From contig NZ_VKKZ01000021.1 in assembly GCF_008271745.1 (NCBI RefSeq), forward strand, positions 248,001-312,000: a DNA stretch of 64,000 nucleotides. Reading direction: 5' to 3'. This stretch comes from Rufibacter glacialis (GTDB lineage Bacteria > Bacteroidota > Bacteroidia > Cytophagales > Hymenobacteraceae). Position numbers and translations under genes: made by a program. The notes beneath the pieces were generated by a model. It saw only the letters and a list, made by a program, of their open reading frames with translations, made no database searches and was not told the DNA's origin. Position 1 is the first letter of the stretch; each line of letters begins with the position of its first letter. Positions 54,892-62,529 of this stretch are shown one piece after another.

Positions 54892-56184
54892 ATGATTTTA
54901 AAAAAGACCCTTGCCCTGTGCCTTGCCTTGCTGCCCCTGACCGGAGTGGTGGCCCAGAAAAACATTCAGCAGAAAGACGTGACCCGTATCATCAAGACCC
55001 TGGCCGCCGACGACATGATGGGCCGCCAGACGTTTACGCCGGGCATTGAAAAAGCCGCTGACTTCATCTCCAGTGAGTTTAAGAGCATCGGCCTCAAGCC
55101 GCTCACCGGTGACACTGATTTCCGGCAAGAATTCAAAATGTACGCCTTAAAACCCAGCAAGGCCACTGTTACCCTCAACAACCAGTCTTTCTCTTCTGAC
55201 GAGTATTTCTACACCACTGTGCACCGTAAGTTTGAGTGGGAAGAAAAAGCCCCCAAACCCGTGTTCATTGGCGAGAACGATGACTTTAGGCAAAAGCTGA
55301 ACACCGCCCGCCGGTTAGACAAAGACGTGCTGGTGGTGGTGCACCCCAAGCACCAGGAAATGTTCAAGCGCTTTGCCGGCTCTTTCCGGCAGGCCCGCCC
55401 GGTGATGGAGCTTGGCAAAGGCAACACCCTCATCTTCGTGCTTTCCCCGCTCACAGAGGTGACCTCCTTCAACATTGAGATCAAGAATGACGTGGACGAG
55501 CTGCCCCTGGCCAACGTGGCGGGCATGATCCCCGGCAAACGGGCCAACGAATACATCGTGTTTTCCGGGCACTATGACCACGTGGGCATCATGAAACCTG
55601 TAGCCGGCGACTCTATTGCCAACGGCGCCGATGATGACGCCTCTGGCACCACCGCCGTGATCACCCTAGCCCGGCACTTCCAGAAACAAGGCAAGCCGGA
55701 GCGTACCCTTATCTTTGTGGCCTTCACCGCCGAGGAGATCGGGGGCTTCGGGTCACAGTATTTCTCCAAGCAATTGAACCCCGATGAGATTGTGGCCATG
55801 TTCAACATTGAGATGATCGGCAAAGGCTCCAAATTCGGGCCGAACAGCGCCTACATCACCGGCTATGAGAAATCTGACTTCGGCAAGCTGCTGCAACAGG
55901 CCGTGAAGGGCACCGCCTACAGCTTTCACCCAGACCCGTACCCAGACCAGAACCTGTTCTACCGCTCAGATAACGCCACCCTGGCCCGCCTGGGCGTACC
56001 GGCTCACACCATCTCCTCGGTACAGATAGACAAAGACAAGCTGTACCATTCCGTGGATGACGAGGTGGAGAGCCTTGACATGGCCCACATGACCAACATG
56101 ATCAAAGCCGTAGCCCTGGGCGCCCGTGATTTCGTGCAAGGCAAGAAAACCCCCAAGCGCGTAGACAAGAGCCAGGTGCAGTAA
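54892..56184 (+). CDS. M28 family metallopeptidase
   Basis: 430 residues from the ATG at 54892, which begins a normal signal peptide (ILKKTLALCLALLPLTGVVAQ). M28 zinc ligands are visible: H in SGHYDHVG, D in GADDDASG, E in AEEIGGFGS, the downstream D in IGKG-type loop and the final H in KLYHSVDDE. It is an exported aminopeptidase-type enzyme acting on N-terminal residues; the PA insert lies at about residues 95-200. Bacteroidota often encode these as M20/M25/M40-annotated peptidases. Confidence 0.9.
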   Translation: MILKKTLALCLALLPLTGVVAQKNIQQKDVTRIIKTLAADDMMGRQTFTPGIEKAADFISSEFKSIGLKPLTGDTDFRQEFKMYALKPSKATVTLNNQSFSSDEYFYTTVHRKFEWEEKAPKPVFIGENDDFRQKLNTARRLDKDVLVVVHPKHQEMFKRFAGSFRQARPVMELGKGNTLIFVLSPLTEVTSFNIEIKNDVDELPLANVAGMIPGKRANEYIVFSGHYDHVGIMKPVAGDSIANGADDDASGTTAVITLARHFQKQGKPERTLIFVAFTAEEIGGFGSQYFSKQLNPDEIVAMFNIEMIGKGSKFGPNSAYITGYEKSDFGKLLQQAVKGTAYSFHPDPYPDQNLFYRSDNATLARLGVPAHTISSVQIDKDKLYHSVDDEVESLDMAHMTNMIKAVALGARDFVQGKKTPKRVDKSQVQ

Positions 56185-56225
56185 GTGGTTGTTAGTGATT
56201 AGTTGTTAGTAATTAGACTTAAGCT

Positions 56226-56660
56226 GTGCCTTCTTATTTGTTTTCACCAACCCTGCTGCTTTTGAGCCTTGCCTTTTCCAGGCCTACGTTGGCGCAGGAA
56301 ATAGATAAACAAGACCCCGTTGACGTAAACCTGACCAAGTGCCTGGATCAAAAAGAGAACCAGACCACCGCGGGCATGTGCAACTGCACGTACACTGCCC
56401 TTCAGGAATGGGACAAGAAGCTAAACGCAACGTACCACAGCCTTTTACCAAAGCTGAATTCCTCCGCGAAGGCAAGTTTGGTGGCAGCTCAGCGGCAATG
56501 GGTCTTGTTCAAAGAAAAGGAAATCAACCTGATAGATGCTACCTACGGAAAAGCGGAAGGCACCATGTGGCAGGTGGTCAGGGCAGACAAAGTCCTCAGC
56601 CTCACCAGACAAAGAGCGGAAGAACTAGAATCATTGCTGCAAACCTTACCTGAGTTATAA
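56226..56660 (+). CDS. LprI-like (DUF1311) secreted protein
   Basis: 144 residues from a GTG at 56226, with a signal peptide (LLLLSLAFSRPTLAQ). The domain has four cysteines in the DUF1311/LprI pattern (KCLDQKENQTTAGMCNCTYTALQEWDKKLNATY) and the RQWVLFKEKEINLI turn. LprI in Mycobacterium inhibits host lysozyme; a role against lysozyme is possible but unproven here. 42 bases after the peptidase stop. A strong terminator follows at 56693. Confidence 0.8.
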   Translation: MPSYLFSPTLLLLSLAFSRPTLAQEIDKQDPVDVNLTKCLDQKENQTTAGMCNCTYTALQEWDKKLNATYHSLLPKLNSSAKASLVAAQRQWVLFKEKEINLIDATYGKAEGTMWQVVRADKVLSLTRQRAEELESLLQTLPEL

Positions 56661-56692
56661 GGGGCGTTGGCTTCTGCCACTTTCTCTTTTTT

Positions 56693-56757
56693 AAAAGCAA
56701 ACCTCCCGTTTCCTCCTCCTTTCTTGCAAAGGGAGCGAAAACGGGAGGTTTGCTTTT
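56693..56757 (+). terminator. Hairpin terminator after the LprI-like gene
   Basis: Perfect 19-base arms (56693-56711 and 56739-56757), ending in TTTT. It starts 33 bases after the stop. Confidence 0.85.
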
Positions 56758-56790
56758 GCGGTAACTCAGAAGTAAGATTCACTTTCCTCT

Positions 56791-56884
56791 TTTGTCATCC
56801 TGAAAGGAGCTTGGGAGCGAGCTAAAATGCCCTTGTAGAAGCGCTACTACCGTTCGCCCACAAGATCCTTTCAGGATGACAGAA
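56791..56884. repeat. Long inverted repeat of the TGTCATCCTGAAAGG family, copy B
   Basis: Left arm TTTGTCATCCTGAAAGGAGC and right arm near 56857-56884 (CCCACAAGATCCTTTCAGGA...), centre includes CGAAC-like CCGTTCGCCC. It matches copy A at 37410-37502. A partial copy (CTCACAAGATCTTCCCAAGG) lies at about 56951-56975. Confidence 0.75.
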
Positions 56885-57141
56885 AGAGGTGAATTGTTTA
56901 AAGCCAATTTTTGGCAAAACAGCCCCAAAACAAAGATGTGCTTACCGATCCTCACAAGATCTTCCCAAGGTGACAAAGGAGAAAGAGTGAGGAGAGAACG
57001 AGTGAGGAAATTGGAAGCAATCACATTAGAACCCAGAACACTAGAAGCTAGCATGCAGGAACCAATGCTGACACAAAAGAATACCAGCCTATCTTTTAAT
57101 CCATGGCCTAATAGTCAATTACCGCAATGCCGTTTCCTGAC

Positions 57142-57167
57142 CTCGTAGTGTCCGAAGGTCCTACGAG
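57142..57167. repeat. Short intergenic hairpin
   Basis: CTCGTAG (57142-57148) and CTACGAG (57161-57167) around TGTCCGAAGGTC, where the arm also extends as GGACC-like bases. It resembles the other CGAG-type hairpins in the window. The 600 bases from 56661 to 57260 hold only such elements and no gene. Confidence 0.5.
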
Positions 57168-57260
57168 TGTCTACACAAAGGCCCCTTTTCCACCCTGTTT
57201 TCCTGAGAACTTGTCCAAAACGGGAGCCGATGTGGTCAGGCCATTCATCTTCCTTCTTCG

Positions 57261-59666
57261 CTAGAAATTCCCGCGCAACGTCAGCACCAGATTACGGCCC
57301 GGAGCACTCACGCCCGAGGCGTACACGCGGTAGAACTGGTCCAGGATGTTCTCCAGCGCCACCTGGAACTGCAGGCGCGGGTGGAACTGGTAGGCGGTTC
57401 TCAGGTTAAGCGTGTACCAGGTTGGTACGCCCTGCGGGGTGGCGTACTGCAGGTTGTCTTCGCCCACGGGGTTGTAGTCTTCAAGCCGTTTCCAGCCGTT
57501 GTACTGCACAAAGAACTCTGACCGGAACTGAGGCAAGGTCAGAAAAAGACTCGTTTTCCCGAAAACAGGCGGAATATGGTCCAGGGGTGTTTCACTGGGT
57601 CTAGACTGGATGCGGCCGTAGGTGTAGGTGAGCGTGGAGGCCAATCGGAAGGCTTGGGTAATATCAGCGTTCAACGAGCCGCTGAAGCCGTAGACGTAGG
57701 CTTTGTTAGCATTCACGTTCGCCACCACGCGGCTCAACTGGCCGTTGTACTCCACCTCAGAGCGCCCCTGAAACGAGAAAGGCTGGGTGGTGATGGCATC
57801 GCGGTACCAGGTATAGAAGCCGGTGCCTTCTACCCGTACGTGCTGCGCAATGGTCTTGCCCACGGAAAGCTCTGCGTTGTAAGTGTATTCCGGCTTCAGG
57901 CTTGGGTTGGGCACCACCAACTGCCCGGCCACGGACTCAAACACCTTGCCCAGATCATCTACGTTAGGCGCCCTGAAACCCGACGAGGCCACGGCCGCAA
58001 ACCGCCATTCATGCCCCGGCTGGTAAACGACCCCTACATTCCCGTTCACGGCCGTGTTCTTCTGGGTAACGTCATTGAACGGAAAAGGAAAGAAAGCCTT
58101 GTCTCTGGAGAAATCAGCATTCAGTTCCACATGGCTCAGCCGGATTCCGTCTGAGAGAATCCATTGGGGCGTGATCTCCCAGGTGTGGGTGAAATAGGCG
58201 GCGGCGGTGCGCATGTCAGAGCCGCCGCTGGGGTAACGGGTATCTAAGGGCGTGCGCTCACCAGTGGTAAGGTTGCTGCCGTATGCCCGGGAAGTGACCT
58301 GGTTGTATGTTCCTTCCAGCCCATACCGCAGTTCGTGCTCGCCCAGCAGGCGGCTGGCATCGGCGTTGAGGGTGTACACGTCTACGTGCTCAAAACGGTT
58401 CTGCAGCGGGCCCCGGTTAAACCGGCGGTTATGGCGGCTCTCTTCCACGCTCTGGTAGGCGGCCGTCACGCGCAGGTCTTCGAGCCAGCCCCTGCCTTTG
58501 GTGGCAAAGGTGTAGGCGGCCATCCAGCGTTCCTGCGGCCCGTAGTACCACTCCCCGTGGCTCAGGCGACCCTGGGCATCTACCTCCGTCAGGCGGTCAT
58601 AGCGCGGAATGTCTGAGGAAGTGGAGAACTGCACGTTCAGCAGATGCGAGGTATGGGCCGAGGGCTGGAACAATACCTTCTGCAGCACATCATACTGCTT
58701 ATAGCCGGTGAACTTCTGCACGTTGGGGTTTTCATTGGGCACCATCACGTCTTCGCCGTTCACGCGTTGGGCGTAGAACGGACGCAGCCCCCAGTTGCCG
58801 TAGAACGGGTTGCGGTTCTTGCCCTGGCGCAGGTCGTCAAAATCTGAGTAGGTGAAACTGGTGAAACTGCCCCATTTCTGGCCTCCTATAGAAACGTCCA
58901 GGTGGCCGGTTTTCTCCTGGTTGGCGGTGGCGTACCGGGTGAAGGCGCCGCCCGTGACGCGGGTTCCGCCGCTATCCGCTAACAGCGGGTTCTTGGTGTA
59001 GAAATGAACCACGCCGCCCAGCGCGTCTGAGCCATATACCACCGATCCCGGTCCAAACACTATTTCTACTTTCTCCAGCGCGGCATTATCTACCGTGATC
59101 ACGTTCTGAAGATGCCCTCCCCGGTAAATGGCATTGTTGAGCCGCACGCCGTCTATCACCATGAGCACCTTGTTCGCCTCAAACCCACGCAAAATGGGAC
59201 TTCCGCCGCCGGCCTGGCTTTTCTGCACCAGCACCTGCCCGCTTTGCTGCAGCACATCAGCAGTGGTCTGGCTGCTCTGGAAGGCCAGGTCCCGCGCCTT
59301 CAGCACCTGGATCTGCTGCGGCACATCGGCCCGCTTCTCTTCAAACTTGCTCGCGGAGACCACCACCTCCTCCAGGGAATAACTGCGTTCTGAGAGCAGT
59401 ACCCGGTAGCCTAGGGTTCTCAGCTGACTCACCGCCAAAGTGCGCGGCTGGTAGTCTGAGCGCTCAAACCGAAGGCTGTCTGTGTCCTGCAACCCTTGGG
59501 TACTGAACCGGCCTTTGGCATTGGTGAGAACCGGCAGGCCGCCCTGGGCAGGCACTACCCGCACCCCCGCCAAAGGCTGAAGGTTGGCTCGGTCCTGTAC
59601 GGTGGCACTCTGCGCGGCAGCTACCAACGGCAGGACTACCAGCAGCAGAGATAGGAAGGATTTCAT
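57261..59666 (-). CDS. TonB-dependent outer-membrane receptor, heme/hemoglobin type
   Basis: 801 residues. A signal peptide (LLLVVLPLVAAAQ) is followed by a carboxypeptidase-regulatory-like domain (about 25-95), a plug with the LEEVVVSASKFEEKRADVP TonB-box region and the conserved GGGSPILRGFEANKVLMVIDGVRLNNAIYRGGHLQNVITVD stretch, then a 22-strand barrel ending in ...LRGNF. The plug resembles the TonB-dependent hemoglobin/transferrin/lactoferrin receptor group, so heme-type iron uptake is likely but unproven. It uses TonB energy to bring a substrate across the outer membrane. No partner genes are adjacent except a GNAT downstream on the other side. Confidence 0.88.
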   Translation of the reverse strand: MKSFLSLLLVVLPLVAAAQSATVQDRANLQPLAGVRVVPAQGGLPVLTNAKGRFSTQGLQDTDSLRFERSDYQPRTLAVSQLRTLGYRVLLSERSYSLEEVVVSASKFEEKRADVPQQIQVLKARDLAFQSSQTTADVLQQSGQVLVQKSQAGGGSPILRGFEANKVLMVIDGVRLNNAIYRGGHLQNVITVDNAALEKVEIVFGPGSVVYGSDALGGVVHFYTKNPLLADSGGTRVTGGAFTRYATANQEKTGHLDVSIGGQKWGSFTSFTYSDFDDLRQGKNRNPFYGNWGLRPFYAQRVNGEDVMVPNENPNVQKFTGYKQYDVLQKVLFQPSAHTSHLLNVQFSTSSDIPRYDRLTEVDAQGRLSHGEWYYGPQERWMAAYTFATKGRGWLEDLRVTAAYQSVEESRHNRRFNRGPLQNRFEHVDVYTLNADASRLLGEHELRYGLEGTYNQVTSRAYGSNLTTGERTPLDTRYPSGGSDMRTAAAYFTHTWEITPQWILSDGIRLSHVELNADFSRDKAFFPFPFNDVTQKNTAVNGNVGVVYQPGHEWRFAAVASSGFRAPNVDDLGKVFESVAGQLVVPNPSLKPEYTYNAELSVGKTIAQHVRVEGTGFYTWYRDAITTQPFSFQGRSEVEYNGQLSRVVANVNANKAYVYGFSGSLNADITQAFRLASTLTYTYGRIQSRPSETPLDHIPPVFGKTSLFLTLPQFRSEFFVQYNGWKRLEDYNPVGEDNLQYATPQGVPTWYTLNLRTAYQFHPRLQFQVALENILDQFYRVYASGVSAPGRNLVLTLRGNF

Positions 59667-59693
59667 AGATGAAATATAAAAAACTAACGCGAA

Positions 59694-60179
59694 TCAAGGC
59701 ACCAGGGCCAGCACCATTTTTATGTCAGCGCGCTTGTATTCATTGAGTTCATCAGGCACTTCCACAAAGCCCAGTTTGTGGTACAGGTACAGGGCGGTTT
59801 CTAGCTTGCGGTTTGAAAGCAGCATGAGGGTAGTGGCTCCCAGGGCGCGGGCCTTCCCAATGGCGGTTTCGCCCAGGCGTTTCCCAATCTTCAGGCCCTG
59901 AGCTTTGTCAGTGACGGCCATCTTAGCCAGTTCGTAGGTCTGGTCATCCACCTTGATCAAGGCGCAGGCGCCCACTACCTCGCCCTGGTACTCGGCCATG
60001 AAGATGTGGCCGCCCTTGGCGATGATGTACCCGTCTGGATCGCCTAGTGATTTGTGGTCCAGCTCCTCCATCTCAAAGTAGCGTTCAATCCAGGCCTGGT
60101 TCAGCTCTCTGAAACGGGTGGCATGCGTGGGGGTATAGTCTATGATAGAAACGGTAGCAGGGGTAGTAAAAGGAGTCAT
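59694..60179 (-). CDS. GNAT family N-acetyltransferase
   Basis: 161 residues with the GNAT fold: the EYQGEVVGACALIKVD strand, AKMAVTDKAQGLKIGKRLGETAIGKARALGATTLML (acetyl-CoA-binding loop QGLKIGK) and a late NRKLETALYLYHKLGFVEV. Acceptor substrate unknown; cytosolic. Start supported by a minus-strand TATCTTTG element (60203-60210). It lies just upstream of the TonB receptor gene on the same strand, 28 bases before its start. Confidence 0.88.
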   Translation of the reverse strand: MTPFTTPATVSIIDYTPTHATRFRELNQAWIERYFEMEELDHKSLGDPDGYIIAKGGHIFMAEYQGEVVGACALIKVDDQTYELAKMAVTDKAQGLKIGKRLGETAIGKARALGATTLMLLSNRKLETALYLYHKLGFVEVPDELNEYKRADIKMVLALVP

Positions 60180-60202
60180 GGCAAGAGTAAAATACTTACC
60201 CG

Positions 60203-60210
60203 CAAAGATA
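60203..60210 (-). promoter_or_regulatory. -7 element (TATCTTTG) for the GNAT gene
   Basis: The minus-strand reading TATCTTTG fits TAnnTTTG and ends 23 bases before the ATG at 60179. Confidence 0.45.
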
Positions 60211-60269
60211 TTGAAAGGTAAACGCGTTTGAGGCCTGTTTTTAAGTAAACCAGGGCAAAACAGCGCTTC

Positions 60270-61172
60270 TTAATAACGGATTGGTTCGCAGATGTCTTCG
60301 TCGCAGACCAAAGGGCGTAACACGGGGTGGGCTAGCAGTTCCTGCAAGGTGTACGTTTGGCCATTGACCTCAAACCGGTTGTAGAGCAACCTGATGCCAT
60401 GGCTGTAATCTGTGTAAGTAGCCGTGTGCCCCAAGTACAGTGGCTGAATAGGCGTACCCTCTGATTTATGCCACCCGTAAAGGGCCACCCGGTCTTTTTG
60501 CCCCTGCCTAAGCAGCCGGGGAGTAAGCACCACATCTTTCTTATGGCCCGCAAGGAGCAGACCTTTTCTTTTTCCCTTGAGTTGCTTCTGAATCATCTGG
60601 TTGTGCTCCAGGAAGGTAACCACGCTGTCACGGTGCTGGGTAAGCGGGCGCGGCTCCAGTTTCACGTCTGCCGCCGCATAGATGGCATCTACTATTTTAC
60701 GGGTGGGTAACGTACAGGTCCAGGCCTCAGCCACGGTTCGGGCGTTTTTAGGCTGCAACGGCACCCGCACAAAGTCTTTGTCTCCGCCTACCGCCAGGTA
60801 GTCCAACATAGGAAAGCAGAACCCCCTCAAGGTATCGCCCTGCGGGCTTATGGCCATGAGCGGGACCCGTTTGGTAAGCCGCAGGAATTCCAGACCGTTG
60901 CCTTCTTTCAGGAGTTGGTGCAGCAGATACGTTTCCCGTTCCTCTATGGAGAGCGCTCTAAGCGCCGCTATGATTTCTGGTCCCGTTGGTTTGCTTTTTG
61001 AACCCAAGGCACCCGCCATAGGTTGATTAAGGGTAGCTTGAGGAGACGTTGAGGAGAACGAGCAGGCATTCAGCCCAAAAAAGAAGACCAAAACACCTGG
61101 CACAAAGAGAAACGCTCCCCTTAAAAAGCGGAGGAAGCGGCTTCTATTCCTTGCATACTGGTTTATTCCCAC
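60270..61172 (-). CDS. Exported lipoprotein of unknown function with conserved histidines
   Basis: 300 residues with a lipoprotein signal (FFFGLNA then C37) after a basic start. The mature protein carries motifs that look catalytic or metal-binding: LAGHKKDVVLTPRLL, YGWHKSEGTPIQPLYLGHTATYTDYSHGIRLLY and PLVCDEDICEPIRY. The GH...DYSHG arrangement and repeated His suggest an enzyme, possibly a hydrolase of cell-wall or polysaccharide material, but I do not recognise a named family. It is divergent from the NlpC/P60 lipoprotein (starts 80 bases apart), which suggests related envelope roles (inference). Confidence 0.7.
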   Translation of the reverse strand: MGINQYARNRSRFLRFLRGAFLFVPGVLVFFFGLNACSFSSTSPQATLNQPMAGALGSKSKPTGPEIIAALRALSIEERETYLLHQLLKEGNGLEFLRLTKRVPLMAISPQGDTLRGFCFPMLDYLAVGGDKDFVRVPLQPKNARTVAEAWTCTLPTRKIVDAIYAAADVKLEPRPLTQHRDSVVTFLEHNQMIQKQLKGKRKGLLLAGHKKDVVLTPRLLRQGQKDRVALYGWHKSEGTPIQPLYLGHTATYTDYSHGIRLLYNRFEVNGQTYTLQELLAHPVLRPLVCDEDICEPIRY

Positions 61173-61251
61173 TTTATAAAATAAATTAAAATAGTACCTT
61201 ACAAGATATTTCCCACACCCTTAACTTAACCATTTAAGGTTTATCCATTAC

Positions 61252-62445
61252 ATGAAAAAAATAATACCTGTTTTAATGCTGGGTTTCCTGGCGGCTTGCT
61301 CCAGCAGTAAGCCTGCCCCTGAAGCCGTACTTGCCTCGGCAACTGTGGCCCCCTCCGTACTGGCCCCACACGTGGAGGCCGTGCGCCAACAGGTGGCCCC
61401 CGACAAGCGGGTGGCGCTCTTCACCGTGAAAGCCACCGGTCCCGTCTTGACCGGTGAGACCAATATGCCCGAAGCCAAGACAGCCTTGCTGGAGCGCCTC
61501 CAGAAGGCGGGCCTCTCTTACCAGGACAGCATTCAGGTACTCCCACAGGCGGAACTGAAGGACAACCATTTTGCGGTAGTCACGCTCTCCGTGGCCAACC
61601 TGCGCTCTGAGCCCAAGCACCCCGCGGAGCTGGCCACGCAGGCCACCATGGGTACCCCGCTGCGCGTCTGGAAACAGAAAGACGGCTGGTACCTGGTGCA
61701 GACCCCAGACAAATACCTGGCTTGGGTAGACGGTGCGGGCATCAAACTAATGAACGAAGCCGCCTTTGCCACCTGGCAAATAGGCGAAAAACTATTGTAC
61801 ACGCACCCCTACGGCTTTGCCTACGCCACGCCCAATACCCAAGGCGCCACCGTCTCTGACCTGGTGTACGGTGACGTGATGGTGCTGAAAGGCCAAACCA
61901 AAGGATTCCACGAGGTTTCTTTCCCGGACGGCCGCACCGCCTTTGTCACCTCTTCTGAAGTACAGAAGTACACAGACTGGGCTGCCACTCGCAAACCAAC
62001 CGAACAGAACCTGGTAGAAACCTCTAAGCGCCTGCTGGGCCTGCCTTACCTGTGGGGCGGTACCTCGTTCAAAGGCGTGGATTGCAGCGGTTTCACCAAG
62101 ACCGTGTATTTCATGAATGGCCTGGTGTTGCCGCGTGATGCCTCGCAACAGGTGCACGTGGGCGAACTGATTGATACCAAAGAAGGCTTCCAGAACCTGA
62201 AACCCGGTGATCTGCTGTTCTTCGGCTCTCCGGCCAAAGACGGCAAGCCCGAGCGCGTGGTACACGTGGGCATGTGGATCGGCAACAATGAGTTCATCCA
62301 TTCCGCGGGCCGCGTGCGCATCAACAGCATGGACCCCGCCGCCGCCAACCATGACGCGTCTGAGCTGAAACGGTTCCTGCGCGCCAAACGGGTTTCGCCT
62401 CAGGCCACCCTTATAGACCTGCGCACGGCCTCGCTGTTCCAGTAG
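61252..62445 (+). CDS. NlpC/P60 (C40) cell-wall hydrolase lipoprotein with SH3 domains
   Basis: 397 residues with a lipoprotein signal (LMLGFLAA then C16). Bacterial SH3-type domains (about 105-235: VANLRSEP, then GTPLRVWKQKDGWYLVQTPDKYLAWV) lead to a C40 peptidase domain with C278 in GVDCSGFTK, H338 in VVHVGMWIG and H350 in EFIHSAG. Such enzymes cleave D-Glu-meso-DAP-type bonds in peptidoglycan (YkfC-like). Anchored in the envelope. It is divergent from the unknown lipoprotein and ends in a strong terminator. Confidence 0.92.
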   Translation: MKKIIPVLMLGFLAACSSSKPAPEAVLASATVAPSVLAPHVEAVRQQVAPDKRVALFTVKATGPVLTGETNMPEAKTALLERLQKAGLSYQDSIQVLPQAELKDNHFAVVTLSVANLRSEPKHPAELATQATMGTPLRVWKQKDGWYLVQTPDKYLAWVDGAGIKLMNEAAFATWQIGEKLLYTHPYGFAYATPNTQGATVSDLVYGDVMVLKGQTKGFHEVSFPDGRTAFVTSSEVQKYTDWAATRKPTEQNLVETSKRLLGLPYLWGGTSFKGVDCSGFTKTVYFMNGLVLPRDASQQVHVGELIDTKEGFQNLKPGDLLFFGSPAKDGKPERVVHVGMWIGNNEFIHSAGRVRINSMDPAAANHDASELKRFLRAKRVSPQATLIDLRTASLFQ

Positions 62446-62466
62446 TTTTTTATTCGCCTCTTTTTC

Positions 62467-62517
62467 CCGTTCTTACATAAGCCCCAGAAGGTCTGGGCGT
62501 ATGTAAGAACGGTTTTT
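62467..62517 (+). terminator. Rho-independent terminator after the NlpC/P60 gene
   Basis: Twelve-base arms CCGTTCTTACAT (62467-62478) and complement (62501-62512) plus a GC-rich inner stem, followed by five T. Confidence 0.9.
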
Positions 62518-62529
62518 CATTTTCCCCCT

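Noticed and set aside
57261-60179. Complete SusC/SusD-type nutrient system
   Set aside because: The receptor lacks the SusC length and no SusD lipoprotein is adjacent; the plug resembles heme receptors.
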